Part shown: one piece after another, positions 32,146 through 45,380 of the stretch
Numbering within the stretch: position 1 is the stretch's first letter
Layout of the letters: every line of letters begins with the position of its first letter
Assembly: GCA_014529385.2 (NCBI GenBank)
Contig: CM043969.1
Location: forward strand, 26,183,946-26,247,945
Direction: 5' to 3'
DNA: 64,000 bases
Source of the DNA: Adiantum capillus-veneris
Taxonomy: Eukaryota; Streptophyta; Polypodiopsida; Polypodiales; Pteridaceae
The notes under the pieces: generated by a model
What the model saw: the letters and a program-made list of their open reading frames with translations, nothing else
Told to the model about the DNA's origin: nothing
Database searches by the model: none
Translations under genes and position numbers: made by a program

Positions 32146-32432
32146 GGGTGAAAGCATGTTAATCTGTCATGCTTTTTCATGTCCCGGACAATGCTAGCTA
32201 GCACAATTTTGACATATGCTAACTAGTACAATAACTTGAGCTACATCTCCAAGATCTATGACATATGATATATCAATAGAAGCACTTAAAACAAGGAATC
32301 CAAATGTACAACCTCCGACAAACTTTGATATTATTTGTAAAAAATTTACCGGACGTCCAACTTTTCGAAGATGTGCTAACTTGAAACTGCTAACTAGCAC
32401 AAAAAGCGCGACAGGTTAACATGCTTTCATCC
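32146..32432. mobile_element. Small DNA element with ~30-bp terminal inverted repeats (MITE-like)
   Basis: The left end GTGAAAGCATGTTAATCTGT and the reverse complement of the right end (ATGAAAGCATGTTAACCTGT) match over about 30 bases with few mismatches, including a following GCTTTTT. ATAG stands on both sides (32142-32145 and 32433-32436) as a possible target duplication. Inside are direct repeats of GCTARCTAGCAC near both ends. No transposase is encoded. It ends 30 bases before the hAT remnant, but nothing links the two. Confidence 0.65.
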
Positions 32433-33837
32433 ATAGATCTCTTTCGTGCAACATAGTTCGTGGTTATGAGTGGACGTACATGCATAAAATAGTTCTAGGA
32501 TGAACTGCATCTCGTTTGAAGTGCAAGTCTTGTCACCATGTGTTCAGTGGTAATGCTACTAGGATCAAAGAGCATTTGTTCAAAGTTCTAGGCAATGTCG
32601 AGCCTTGTACTTTACCTGCACGAGACATATATGAAATATTTTTGGGTTATGCATGAAAGGTAAATGCTATCCTTGAGAGTAAAATCAAAGTATCAAGCAA
32701 AAGTAGTCGTACTTTGGGGAGAGTAGATTCAATCGATGAAGACAGACCTATTGCAAATGAGGAGAGGATCCGATGTGCATTGATAATAGAGAGCAAAATT
32801 TTCCTAATCTTTGTTCCCAGAGTGAAGTACATGGTACAACATCCTTAAATTCAGTAGGTTCATCTAATCATGCATCTAATTCAAAGAGAAATTGTACCGA
32901 TAATATTGGAAGAGAGATAATGTGGTGCACATACTATCAATTTTCTTTTGAAAGACATTGGAAAAGGTGACAAAATAAAGACAAATTTGTTGGAAGAAAA
33001 CACAATAGTAAAGTTCATTAGAGAGCATCAATTTTCATATGCCTTATTCAAAACAAAGTCGCCTAACAAGGCATTACAAATCTTTTGTGCAACTACGTTT
33101 GCTACTACATATTATGTGTTGCCAACACTAAAACAAGTTTAATGTACACTGGTGAAGAAAATTTTTGACAAGCGATGGGATGCATGGCTTAGCAAACATC
33201 CCAGCTACAACATTAAGGGTTCATCAACTCGTCAATTTTCTAGTGTTTTGGAGAAATGTGGAAAAGGTTCTCAATGTTACTAAACCCTTTGTGGACTTGC
33301 TGTGCTTGATGGATAAATATTATTTTGTCTTTGGGAAGATGTATTGGTATATGTCAGAAGCCATTTGAAAAGCTCAAGGAATTTCAAGGCTACACTCGTA
33401 GAGATAAAATATTCTTGGTTTCATGTGCAGAATCTTGATGGTCGCAAATTCACACACCGTTACATAGCGTAGCATTTGTTTTGGATCCAAAATTTTAGCT
33501 CCATGAACAATTCTCCAGTTCAAAGTGATGCGTGGTTTCAAAGCTGCTTGCATGAAACTCTTAGGGCCTAAAGGTGGGAAAGATACATTTCATCAACACG
33601 TTGACTATGCAAATAGGGTTGGTATGTTTGGTGATACTTGGCACATTGACACCATCAAAAAGTTTAGTGCTCCTATGTGGTGGAAACAGTATGGTGGAGA
33701 GAAGATAGAATTGCAACACGTAGTTGTCAAGAGTATTATCTGTTGCTGCTTCAAGTGGTAGTTGCAAGAGAAATTGGTCTACGTTTGACTTACTACACAA
33801 TAAAAAGAGAAATAGATTACAACCAAAATGAGGTGAG

Positions 33838-33845
33838 GCTGTGGT
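33838..33845. repeat. Left 8-bp target duplication of the MITE
   Basis: GCTGTGGT; the partner at 33994-34001 is GCTCTGGT. Confidence 0.65.
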
Positions 33846-33993
33846 CTTGCAGGGTGCATTATTCAGTACCCCCTATATAATGTGCATTTGTGGTGTAAAT
33901 AAAAACTCCCTTTAAATTACCTAAAATTTTTGCATTTCCCTCTTGCTGAAGGTATGTGGTACATTAACATGATTACATAGTGCACCCCGCGAG
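33846..33993. mobile_element. 148-bp MITE inserted in the hAT transposase pseudogene
   Basis: Imperfect terminal inverted repeats: left CTTGCAGGGTGCATTAT, right end as reverse complement CTCGCGGGGTGCACTAT, 13 of 17 matching. It is flanked by GCTGTGGT (33838-33845) and GCTCTGGT (33994-34001), an 8-bp duplication with one mismatch, the length made by hAT transposases. Reading across without it restores the conserved EALVYV wording of the host gene, direct evidence for insertion. No coding capacity. Confidence 0.75.
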
Positions 33994-34001
33994 GCTCTGG
34001 T
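33994..34001. repeat. Right 8-bp target duplication of the MITE
   Basis: GCTCTGGT; this copy fits the hAT reading frame (GAG GCT CTG GTT, Glu-Ala-Leu-Val), so it is probably the ancestral sequence. Confidence 0.65.
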
Positions 34002-34178
34002 TTATGTGTTTTGAAATATGACATTGTTGCATGCTCCAACCAACAATATGATAAGAGCAACTGAACATTGCTTTGGTATAAAGAAAATGCATGAAGCAGT
34101 TACTGATGAGGTGCAAAGTGACAATGAGTCAAAGTGGGAGGTGGATTTAGAATGTTCAGACATGGAAGAAGTTGATGA

Positions 34179-37490
<3,312 letters not shown>

Positions 37491-37573
37491 CTCTTAGATT
37501 TTTTTCCTTGGTAAATACACCTCGATCCCACATCATTGTCACCATGAATTTTGCTCCTTTTTTCTCTCCCTTG

Positions 37574-37577
<4 letters not shown>

Positions 37578-37634
<57 letters not shown>

Positions 37635-37733
37635 TGTTCTCTTAAATTTTTTCCTTGTAAACACACCTCGATCCCACATTGTCGTCACCATTGCTTTGCT
37701 CCTTTTTTCTCTCTCCCTTGACCCTCTCTATCT

Positions 37734-37764
<31 letters not shown>

Positions 37765-37772
37765 TCTCTCTC
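37578..37772. repeat. Duplicated short block with (CT)n, then C-run and CT
   Basis: A pure CT tract (37578-37631) and a C-run followed by CT (37735-37772) each follow a TTTGCTCC / TTTTTCTCTC / CCCTTGACCCTCTC leader, so the microsatellites sit in a tandem duplication of roughly 145 bp. ACACCTCGATCCCACAT occurs in both. Nothing assignable from 37773 to 38082. Confidence 0.75.
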
Positions 37773-38082
37773 GCGTTCTCTCGGAGAAGTATAAACCTAA
37801 GTCAATTTACATTAAGATTATTGCTAACAAAAGAGAGATTAAAAGTTGTATAACCCAATATAATCCAAAAAATCTTTGCTAAAGGTCCAATTCCTACCCA
37901 ATCTATATCAAATTCGCTAGCTACAGTACATGGCAGAAAATGTGTCACAAAATTTTAGAATCTTGGGATTCACTCTAAGTTTGGATATGTGGCTTCATGG
38001 CTAAGAGCATTATAGACATGTACTTTGCTTAGGATGGGTTGATGTATGAACATGTTTTTATTTTGGATCAATCCAAGAACTC

Positions 38083-38245
38083 TCAAGAAAATGAAGTACA
38101 AGTGCTTGCAAGCCAAATAAGATATTTTCTTCGTCTCCCTATCTCCGTGAAATCAGGGCACGTGCAATAAGTTTCATCCTTGATGTGCACCTCACACACC
38201 TCCACATGTCCATCTACTGCGTGATGCTCAACCTTGAAGACAATT
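38083..38245 (-). pseudogene. Possible SWIM-type zinc-finger fragment
   Basis: The minus-strand frame reads VHIKDETYCTCPDFTEIGRR then RKYLIW. SWIM fingers have CxC then a distal CxH, as in CTCPDF...CKHxYW. Only the CxC half is clear; the usual CKH is replaced by IWL. A splice-acceptor-like CTTCAAG precedes it. SWIM domains occur in Mutator-type transposases and FAR1/FHY3 proteins. It lies antisense to the pieces that follow. Confidence 0.25.
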
Positions 38246-38255
38246 TGTATTGCAG

Positions 38256-39693
38256 GAAGAGTTTGCTGCAATGTATCGGCTAAAAACACAGAATTTACCA
38301 GTGAAGGGGAGTAGAGAGTACCACATGCACAAAGATGACTACAAAGAAAGCTATGATTTGGCAGTGAAAGAGACGAAGAATTTTTTTGTGCAAAAGGGAC
38401 TAGAGATAGCAGTCATAGCCAATCCCGAAAATAGAGCATAGTTTTTCCAAAAATGCATCTCTTTTGTGGGATGGGAAGAGAAGGGTTGCAAAATGACCGC
38501 CTTTAGAGTCTTCGAGGTTTCACAAGCGCGGATTAGTCCTTCGGAGTAAGTACTATTTGCTTTTGAAAACATTGTTTGTTCCTTAATTTATTACAAATGT
38601 TATCCAATGATACATTGCAAAAACTTTTGTTTGATTGATATATTGGCCAAGGGTGATGTCTCGTTAGTGAAAGCATCTATTCCAACGTAGGAGAATCCCT
38701 TCTCACAATGGTTGAGAATGCACGTACGGCTTGAAAGGTGAACATACTAACACTAGATTTTGGGGTCATATCTAGTATTTCCACATTACTAATACTAAAT
38801 CTGCAGGGGTGTATTGAGTGTGGACAAAAAGATGGAGGCCAAGAACTCCAAGTTAAATAAGCTACATGCACGCGCCGCACTTGATTATGGCATGTCCCTT
38901 AGCGATGCACTTCAGGCTTTTCAACAAAAGCACTTTGACAAGTCTTTTGTGCGATGGAAGAAAACCATACGAGCTACCCACAACGTAGAGGAGTAGCCAC
39001 ACTTTTCTTGTACTGTGTGATGCATTCTATACATGTATTAAAATATACAATTTTAAAATTGTGTGTTATGAATGGTGGAGCTACTCCTCTTGTTTTTTTA
39101 AAATTGGTGGTTGGGCGCCCTTAAAAAAGGCCTTTGCAATCCATACCTCGAGCATCCCAGTGATACATGGGTGGAATCTAAGAGAGAGGAGAGCGGTCTC
39201 TATCCTAATGATTGGATAGAGAAGCTCCATGGTAAGGAAACATGGAAAGACTGTCCATGGTTTCTGGACATGGCAAATTTCCCAAAGACGAAGCTGAAGC
39301 ATACAACAATAAGTAATGTTTTTCTTGTTCAAGTAATGTGTTTAGTTTTCTATAGTGTCCTCACTTTTCTGTGGACTTGTAGCATTGCACAAGAAGTTTA
39401 AGGATAAGGGCAAAAGCGGAAGTGTCACCAGCAATCAGCCTTCCATCGATTCCATTTCTCTTGGCACGACCAAGAGACGTCAAAGCCTAAAAACTGCTCA
39501 AGATAGACCTAAACAAGGCAAGAAGAGAGGACGGCCAATCATCAATGATTTTTTAGAGTTTTTAGAGTTTCAGAGTGAAAGGACCGAGCACGAAGGTGGT
39601 GGGTCAGATAATGAGCAAGGTGATTTTGAACGTCACTTGGAGTCACGGAGATCCAGTCCTTCCCAAGTCTCGAGATCCCGAGGTCTTGAGTAA
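38256..39693 (+). pseudogene. Unrecognised, possibly spliced gene pieces
   Basis: Several coding-looking blocks lie between plausible splice sites. Block 1 (38256-38546) follows an acceptor (TTGTATTGCAG) and ends at a donor (GA|GTAAGT); it reads FAAMYRLKTQNLPVKGSREY and FFQKCISFVGWEEKGCKM with one in-frame TAG between. Block 2 (about 38808-38996) follows AATCTGCAG and reads LHARAALDYGMSLSDALQAF then RWKKTIRATHNVEE and a stop. Block 3 (39111-39310) reads LEHPSDTWVESKREESGLYP and ETWKDCPWFLDM. Block 4 (39376-39693) is basic, then acidic, with KKRGRPI, an AT-hook-like core, and ends in a Ser/Arg-rich tail. I do not recognise the family. It could be one decayed host gene, or a transposon protein. 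Confidence 0.35.
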
Positions 39694-41607
39694 AACATAT
39701 CCATTGGTACTGTTCAAAGCGAGGGCAGCCATCTAATTTCTATTTGGCCATCCAAACCACTTGAATTCTTTCCACTAGGTAAGATATACCACCACAAACA
39801 AATGCTTATTTTGACAACAACAAAATTGTGATATCTAACATTTTATTAAAATTTGCGTTTGACACAGTTTTGGCTCCCTCTGACGCACAAATGGCAGAAA
39901 TCTTAAGTGTTGGGGTAGACCCAATGCATCTCATAGTACTTGCTGATGTATGCCATTTACAAAAGGCTATCATGGATCCAAAGATTTCTTTTGAGTGGAT
40001 TTATGACACTTTGGCTCCCACTTTGAATTTGGCATGGGGGATTCACTCTATATGCAACACAGGATGCCACCTACGAGCGAAAAACTTTGATAAAACCCCT
40101 ATATACGACTCATATTAGAGAATATGACCCCCTTTATATGCTTATACGACAATCAATGCAAAAAACTATCATACCCCTATTTTATATATAAAATGTAGGT
40201 CTCACATGATCTAACGGTGTAAAGAGCGTGTAGCATAGTGACTGGCAATGTACTAAGGAACCACTTCGATTGATAACTAGATGTACGCTCAATGTGTCTT
40301 AGTTTGACTTTCAAACTATGTGCACGTTCAACTTGCACTCTAGCTACTCATCTAATTTTGACCCATCTAAATTACTCAAAAACCATGGTTATAAAGTTGT
40401 GTTAGGTTCTCCGTGTAAATTTGCACCTATACAAACTCTTTATAGCTTTCATCCCTCAATAAATGAACTATAATCACAAAATAATCAATTGATAAAAAGA
40501 AGTATTAGTTCTTGCATGTATCTTTGTAACTATTGATTCACAAATTTGAGGGAAGACACTTTTGGGAAGCCATGATTTTGAAACACAAGCTTCCTCTCAT
40601 TTTTCCAATTTCTCATCCCCCCCCCCTCCCCCCTAAATATGATACCCCCTCCCTTATTTTAAGCTTTGGAGATAAATTATTGGGGGCCAGCCCCTAACTT
40701 ATACGCTTATGTAACTTGTCCAAAAAACCCCCTTCCCTGCACTTACGTGGTGCGGTAAGTTTTCCATGGTGAATCCCCCGGGGAATTTGGCAAGCACTCT
40801 CTCAATCTTCTTTTGCATGGTATTTATGTATTGCAGGAGCCTTCGAGTGATCCAACGTTTGATTGGATCTCTCTCACACTCCGGAAAAATGGAGCCCGAT
40901 CAACAGCTTAGAGGGGTGTGACTTGTGTGGGAAGACCTTCCCACACATTGCAAACTTGATTCCGGCATTGGTGGCATACCCTGATGGAATGCATTCTCTA
41001 TCGAGCTCGTTTCCAGTGTGTTCACCTTGATTGCAGAGGTTTTACTATTGGATGGTGCAATAGTCATGGCATGTTGGACAGAGCACTTGGCACTCATCAT
41101 TGAGGCGGTCCGCTTGCATGATTTTCACCATCTTTGCACTATCTTTCTTCGTATGATGTCATGCACATACACTGTGATAGATGACTTCACGGATTTAGTA
41201 AGTTCTCAACCATTTCTCCATGAATTTCATAGTTGGTAGATATTGGTGTGATGGAGTGCAAATGTCTACAACAACATTGTATCATCATTCATTGGGACAA
41301 GAAATTATTCTTGGCACATATTCAATCACAACAGAAACTTCCCATTAGTCTAGGATTGGCTCTTCATGTGGGCGAGGTATCTCGTACAGCACAGTCATAT
41401 CCACCCCCGTCTCCTTTACAACTTTGCCAAGAGTCGGTTGTCCCATATGCTCCCCCTCCGAGTAGACCTCCAGCCATATTTCCTAGTTGGCCAAGCTATG
41501 GTCAACCACTCTATTTCCCACTATTTCCCACACTGCCCATGGGGCCCCCACTTGCACACGCTCTAGTAGCGCAACCCCCACAGGATTTGTGGCCACTGAG
41601 AACTTAA
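39694..41607 (+). other. Further unassigned ORF pieces
   Basis: 39828-40118 reads LSVGVDPMHLIVLADVCHLQ and ISFEWIYDTLAPTLNL. At about 40835 an acceptor-like TGTATTGCAG precedes EPSSDPTFDWISLTL. The 41233-41607 frame has a Pro-rich tail (YAPPPSRPPAIF). These may be more exons of the pieces upstream, since the same TGTATTGCAG acceptor recurs, but no domain is recognisable. 40120-40830 is non-coding with C-rich stretches near 40617-40660. 41608-42362 shows only a short frame reading MPSGNQGQRDQRGQPPP near 42003. Confidence 0.25.
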
Positions 41608-42362
41608 TTCTCAACTTATATTGATTACTCCATATTAACTAATTTCTATGTAATGGCACGTCTGAACTTACTGGTCAATTATACTTTGTTTTAATTTTTG
41701 CTCAATCTGATATGTTTTGCTCTATGTTAATTTTTATTTCTGTAACTAAGTTTAATTTTTGAAGGCAAGTCAATCGATGGTGGTTAATCTTTTAGTGTTT
41801 TTTTTTTGTATTCATAATATTTTAAGTGAAAATATTGCAAAGGACATGGTGTGAATGACCCTTGAAGTAAAGACACTTGGGAATTTTTTATAAATAGAGA
41901 GAAGAACACAATGTTTTGTTCATTCATTCATGTGCAAGTCTCTCCTCTGAGTATCTCTTTTCTAAATTTATTTCTTGAGTTTTCTCTCATTCTCATATTT
42001 ACCATGCCTAGTGGAAATCAAGGACAACGTGATCAGCGTGGTCAACCCCCTCCCCATGTTGACCCCATCAACAATGTGCATGGCACTTATATTCTCAATA
42101 GTATATATGCTATGAATGCAGTATGCACAACACATCACAGAGTGCCCACAACTACACGGACTCTCTTCGTGTAGTGGATGATGCCACAAGCTCTTTATTC
42201 AATGCCATATAAAACCTTGATTTCAATGCACATCCAATTAAAGAGAATATCGATAAAGATGCGGCACCAACAATGCAAGTATGGTTTGGGGGGAACATGG
42301 TTTTTGCACCCCACAGGAGTGTGCATCCTTTGAACGACACGTGGAGGCTTGGGTAGAAGTGT

Positions 42363-43013
42363 GGATGCCATACATTGCCGGGCATGGAATAGCCAATGGA
42401 GCCAACAATAACAATAACAATAACAATAACAATAACAATAACAATAACAATAACAACAACAACAACAACAACATTTAGATATCACCTTTCCTTGCTAATA
42501 TTGGAGAAATAAGGCCTTGACACCATATTATTGTACTGTTTTTTTCTCCATATCTATCTTATTATAGTTGTTGTTTTAAGTTGTGTACTCTAAACCCTTT
42601 TAATGAAAATCTCTGTTGTTTTTATTGCAATCTTTAAATGTTGTTCAGAATTGATTTCCATTATTATGGAAATCAATCTCTAAATGTTGTTCAAAATTGA
42701 TTTTCATTATTATGGAGTGTAAACCATTATTATGGATGCCATATATTGCCGGGCATGGAATAGACAATGGAGCCAACAACAACAACAACAACAACAACAT
42801 TATTTAGATCTCACATTTCCTTGCTAATATTGGAGAAATAAGGCGTTGACACCATATAAGCATATTATACTATTTTTTTCTCCATATCTATCTTATTATA
42901 GTTGTTGTTTTAAGTTGTGTACTCTAAACCCTTTTAATAATAGTCTCTGGTGTTTTTATTGCAATCTTTAAATGTTGTTCAAAATTGATTTCCATTATTA
43001 TGGAATGTAAACC
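42363..43013. repeat. 372-bp-period tandem duplication with AAC/AACAAT microsatellite
   Basis: GGATGCCAYAYATTGCCGGG starts each copy (42363 and 42735). Both then run through an Asn-coding microsatellite (42404-42474 long, 42776-42800 short), TTTCCTTGCTAATATTGGAG and CTATCTTATTATAGTTG to ATTGATTTCCATTATTATGG. The upstream frame ends in a run of more than 20 Asn. Confidence 0.85.
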
Positions 43014-43054
43014 ATTGAAATTAATTTGTTGCATGTGTACGAGTGATCACAAGT

Positions 43055-43668
43055 GTGAAAAAATAGAAGGACACTTGTCACGTTGGTGGTTGTTAACCCT
43101 CACAGACACCCTATCACCTAAGACGGACGTCGTATTATTTATTTGATAGAGTCATGGAACGAGCTTGACGGTCCAATAGGTGTGTAGGTGATCGCGCCGA
43201 TGAGAGATGCACCACTTATCTTATTTTTACAATATTTGTACAATGATCGGCCACTGTGGGCGCCCATGTGTGAATGGGCTGAACTCTTATAAAAGGTCCA
43301 TTTGACCTAAAAATCCTCATTCTCTGAAGTGTAAGCTAAGAAGTGCTCTTGCACCATCTCAGCCTCCTTCTCCTTCGTGTGCTCACATGTGTGTGTGTGT
43401 GTGTGTGTGTGTATGCTTGAGAGAGAGTGAGAGAGAGTGTGTGTGATCGAGCATTGTGGTGGCAAGGCGGTTGAGAGTGGCATCGGTGTAGGCTCCTTCT
43501 TCTTCACAGCACAGGATGCTTCACGATGGAAGCATTGAGTGGTGAGTGACACACCCTTGCCCCTTTGAGCTTGATAGGCTCTTCTAGTTGTGTGTTTGCA
43601 GCCTTTGGAGAATCGCACACTGTGCACAGGCAAGTTCTCAGCCTTCGACATGTACAACAAAGCGTACA
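43055..43668 (+). repeat. LTR of a Tat/Athila-like element (5' limit estimated)
   Basis: The right end ...TACA at 43668 is fixed by the PBS four bases on. A TATA box (TATAAAAG, 43288-43295) is followed by CT/GT-rich transcribed sequence. TGTGAAAAAATAG at 43055 is a plausible start, but there is no second copy to confirm it. Confidence 0.5.
43288..43295 (+). promoter_or_regulatory. TATA box in LTR
   Basis: TATAAAAG about 380 bases before the LTR end, a usual U3/R layout. Confidence 0.55.
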
Positions 43669-43672
43669 TTTT

Positions 43673-43690
43673 TGGTGCCGCTACCGGGGA
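43673..43690 (+). other. Primer-binding site, Tat/Athila type
   Basis: TGGTGCCGCTACCGGGGA differs at three positions from the TGGCGCCGTTGCCGGGGA commonly found after Athila and some Tat LTRs. Confidence 0.7.
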
Positions 43691-43841
43691 ATGCCTTGAA
43701 CTAAGCTTGAGGAGCACTCAATGCGACTCTGGAAGGCTTTCTTTCATTTGTTTTCTGGTTTTTGCTGAGTTATGTGAGAACTATTTGTTAAGTATGGAGC
43801 CTGATTTATCCTTGTAATTTTCTGTGGTAAAAGCGCACATT

Positions 43842-44432
43842 TGTAGGGCCCCCATTATGAGGAGAAGCCATCGTGCGTGAAGGAAAATCACTCACCGGAA
43901 ACCAAAATTTTCACGGCCAAAAATCAGGGGCAACTTTACGGGCCTCGGAGGCGGAACGAGACTTTTTTCCCCCCTCGCCGGAATATTCCTTTTCGCCGGA
44001 ATATTATGGCCGAACGGCGGCCGAAAAGCGGTCGAAAAACAACCGTCGGTTGGCCGGTGGCCGGTAGTCAATGGCCGGTGGCCGGAAGTCAATGGCCGGT
44101 GGCCGGTGGCCGAATTCAAAAGGGGACTTGTCTTCTCAAGGGCGGCCACACATGGGCGGATTGGAGGGTCCGATTTGGACTCATCTACACAAGGGCGGCT
44201 ACACATGGCTGCCTCTCATGAGAGAGGGAAACCCTTTTGGCCTATAAAAGGAGGCCATTTCTACACACATTTCATAGTGTGAAGTTGGAGGTGGTGAGAG
44301 ATGAAGCAAGGCGGGAGCTCTATTAAGGGTTTAATCCCTTTGTAAACTACTTCTTCTTTTGAAGTGCTAAAGCCATTGAGTGGCTGCTTTCCCGTGGACG
44401 TAGCCCACATTGGGTGAACCACGTATATCGTG

Positions 44433-44467
<35 letters not shown>

Positions 44468-44552
44468 CTATAATCTCTTGTGTGTGAAATCTATCTCTCT
44501 CCATTAAGTAATGTACTCAAAAATCTATTTAGCTACGTCTTATTTCCTAACA
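43842..44552 (+). repeat. Copia-type solo LTR (boundaries approximate)
   Basis: Contains TATAAAAG (44243-44250) and, further on, CCCGTGGACGTAGCCCACAT followed by GGGTGAACCACGT, a signature of the R/U5 region of plant Copia LTRs. It ends CCTAACA at 44552. A TG start at 43842 is plausible. No PBS follows and no matching copy lies in the window. I could not see a convincing 5-bp duplication. Confidence 0.55.
44052..44112. repeat. GGCCGGTGGCCGGnAGTCAAT minisatellite
   Basis: Three units of about 21 bp, very GC-rich, translating as WPVAGSQ repeats. It is inside the U3 part of the Copia-type LTR. Confidence 0.8.
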
Positions 44553-44765
44553 CTATTAACTGGCTATAATGTGCAATTTTAGTTCTGTCCATGTGTAGTT
44601 GGCTGGGTTAGACAACATGTGTGCAGTGTTAATTAGTGTTGTTAGCGGTTTAGATAGAGTGGCCAGAGGTGCATCAGTGTGCATGCTGGAGATAGGCTCT
44701 GTGTATGAGCTCGACGCCACACAGTTGAACATTATCCAAAAAAAGGAGAAAAGTTAAAAAACAGT

Positions 44766-45240
44766 CAGTTAGCAGTACTAGTACCAGTACCAGTCAGTCA
44801 GTCGGTCAGCAATACTAGTACCAGTACCAATCAGCAGTACCAGTACCAGTCTTTGGAAACTGGTTCTGGGTACCCTAAAAGTTTGGATTTAGGAAACCTG
44901 GGAAAATTCAACTCTACTGCCTGCAAGCTTTTCTCTTGGCTATACCTAAATCAATTTGGAGTTGTCTATCAAAAGTTAAAGCAATTTTGGTCAGTTAGTC
45001 ACCAGTACCAGTACCTGTACTAGTCAGTTAGTCAGTCGGCCAGCACCAGTAGCAGTATGAGTACCAGTACCAGTACCAGTATCAATACTAGTACCAGTAC
45101 CGGCAGTCAGTACCAGTACCTCAGTCAATCAGTCGATCAGTACTAGTACTAGTAAAGGTCCAATACCATTACTACTCGTACCAGTATACTTATGTGCCAA
45201 TACCAGTCAATACCCAATATACCATCTGAGACAATACAAT
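44766..45240. repeat. Degenerate CAGTAC / CAGTCAGT array
   Basis: The hexamer CAGTAC (or CAATAC, TAGTAC) and the octamer CAGTCAGT recur dozens of times over about 470 bp, broken by a ~130-bp non-repeat island at 44850-44990. Confidence 0.85.
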
Positions 45241-45380
45241 ACAATACCACTACAGTACAGTATAATACAGAGGGAAATTTGAGACAAAAAAGAGGGTAAA
45301 TTCAGGTTGCAAACGCCCAAAAAACTAGGTAAGCGGCCTTCACGGGCCGCTCACCAACACTTCTAGAGTGTTGAGGTCAC

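Larger units (their letters stand above)
32461..34178 (+). pseudogene. hAT-superfamily transposase (BED zinc finger, DUF659-like, hAT dimerisation)
   Basis: Broken frames follow the order of a plant hAT transposase. A BED-type finger at about 32515-32610 reads LKCKSCHHVFSGNATRIKEH with further NVEPC. Next, about 32925-33140, come CAHTINFLLKDIGK and VKFIREHQFSYALFKTKSPN, then FATTYYVL, the DUF659-like core. Around 33165-33370 it reads RWDAWLSKHPSYNI (across a frameshift) and LGKMYWYMSEAI. At 33525-33761 it reads APMWWKQYGGEK, the WWxxYG motif before the C-terminal dimerisation domain. The domain continues at 33994 with EALVYVF and NMTLLHAP, interrupted by a 148-bp insertion. The acidic tail reads WEVDLECSDMEEVDEM. 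The protein would cut and move hAT elements. Stops, frameshifts and the insertion kill it. Confidence 0.75.

Noticed and set aside
39528-39548. AT-hook as proof of a DNA-binding regulator
   Set aside because: A single KKRGRPI core in a basic stretch is too short to assign function.
42281-42478. Poly-Asn protein-coding gene
   Set aside because: The Asn run comes from the AAC/AACAAT microsatellite, and the rest has no motif.
44766-45240. CRISPR-like array
   Set aside because: Words of 6-8 bases without fixed repeat and spacer lengths in a plant nuclear setting; no cas genes.
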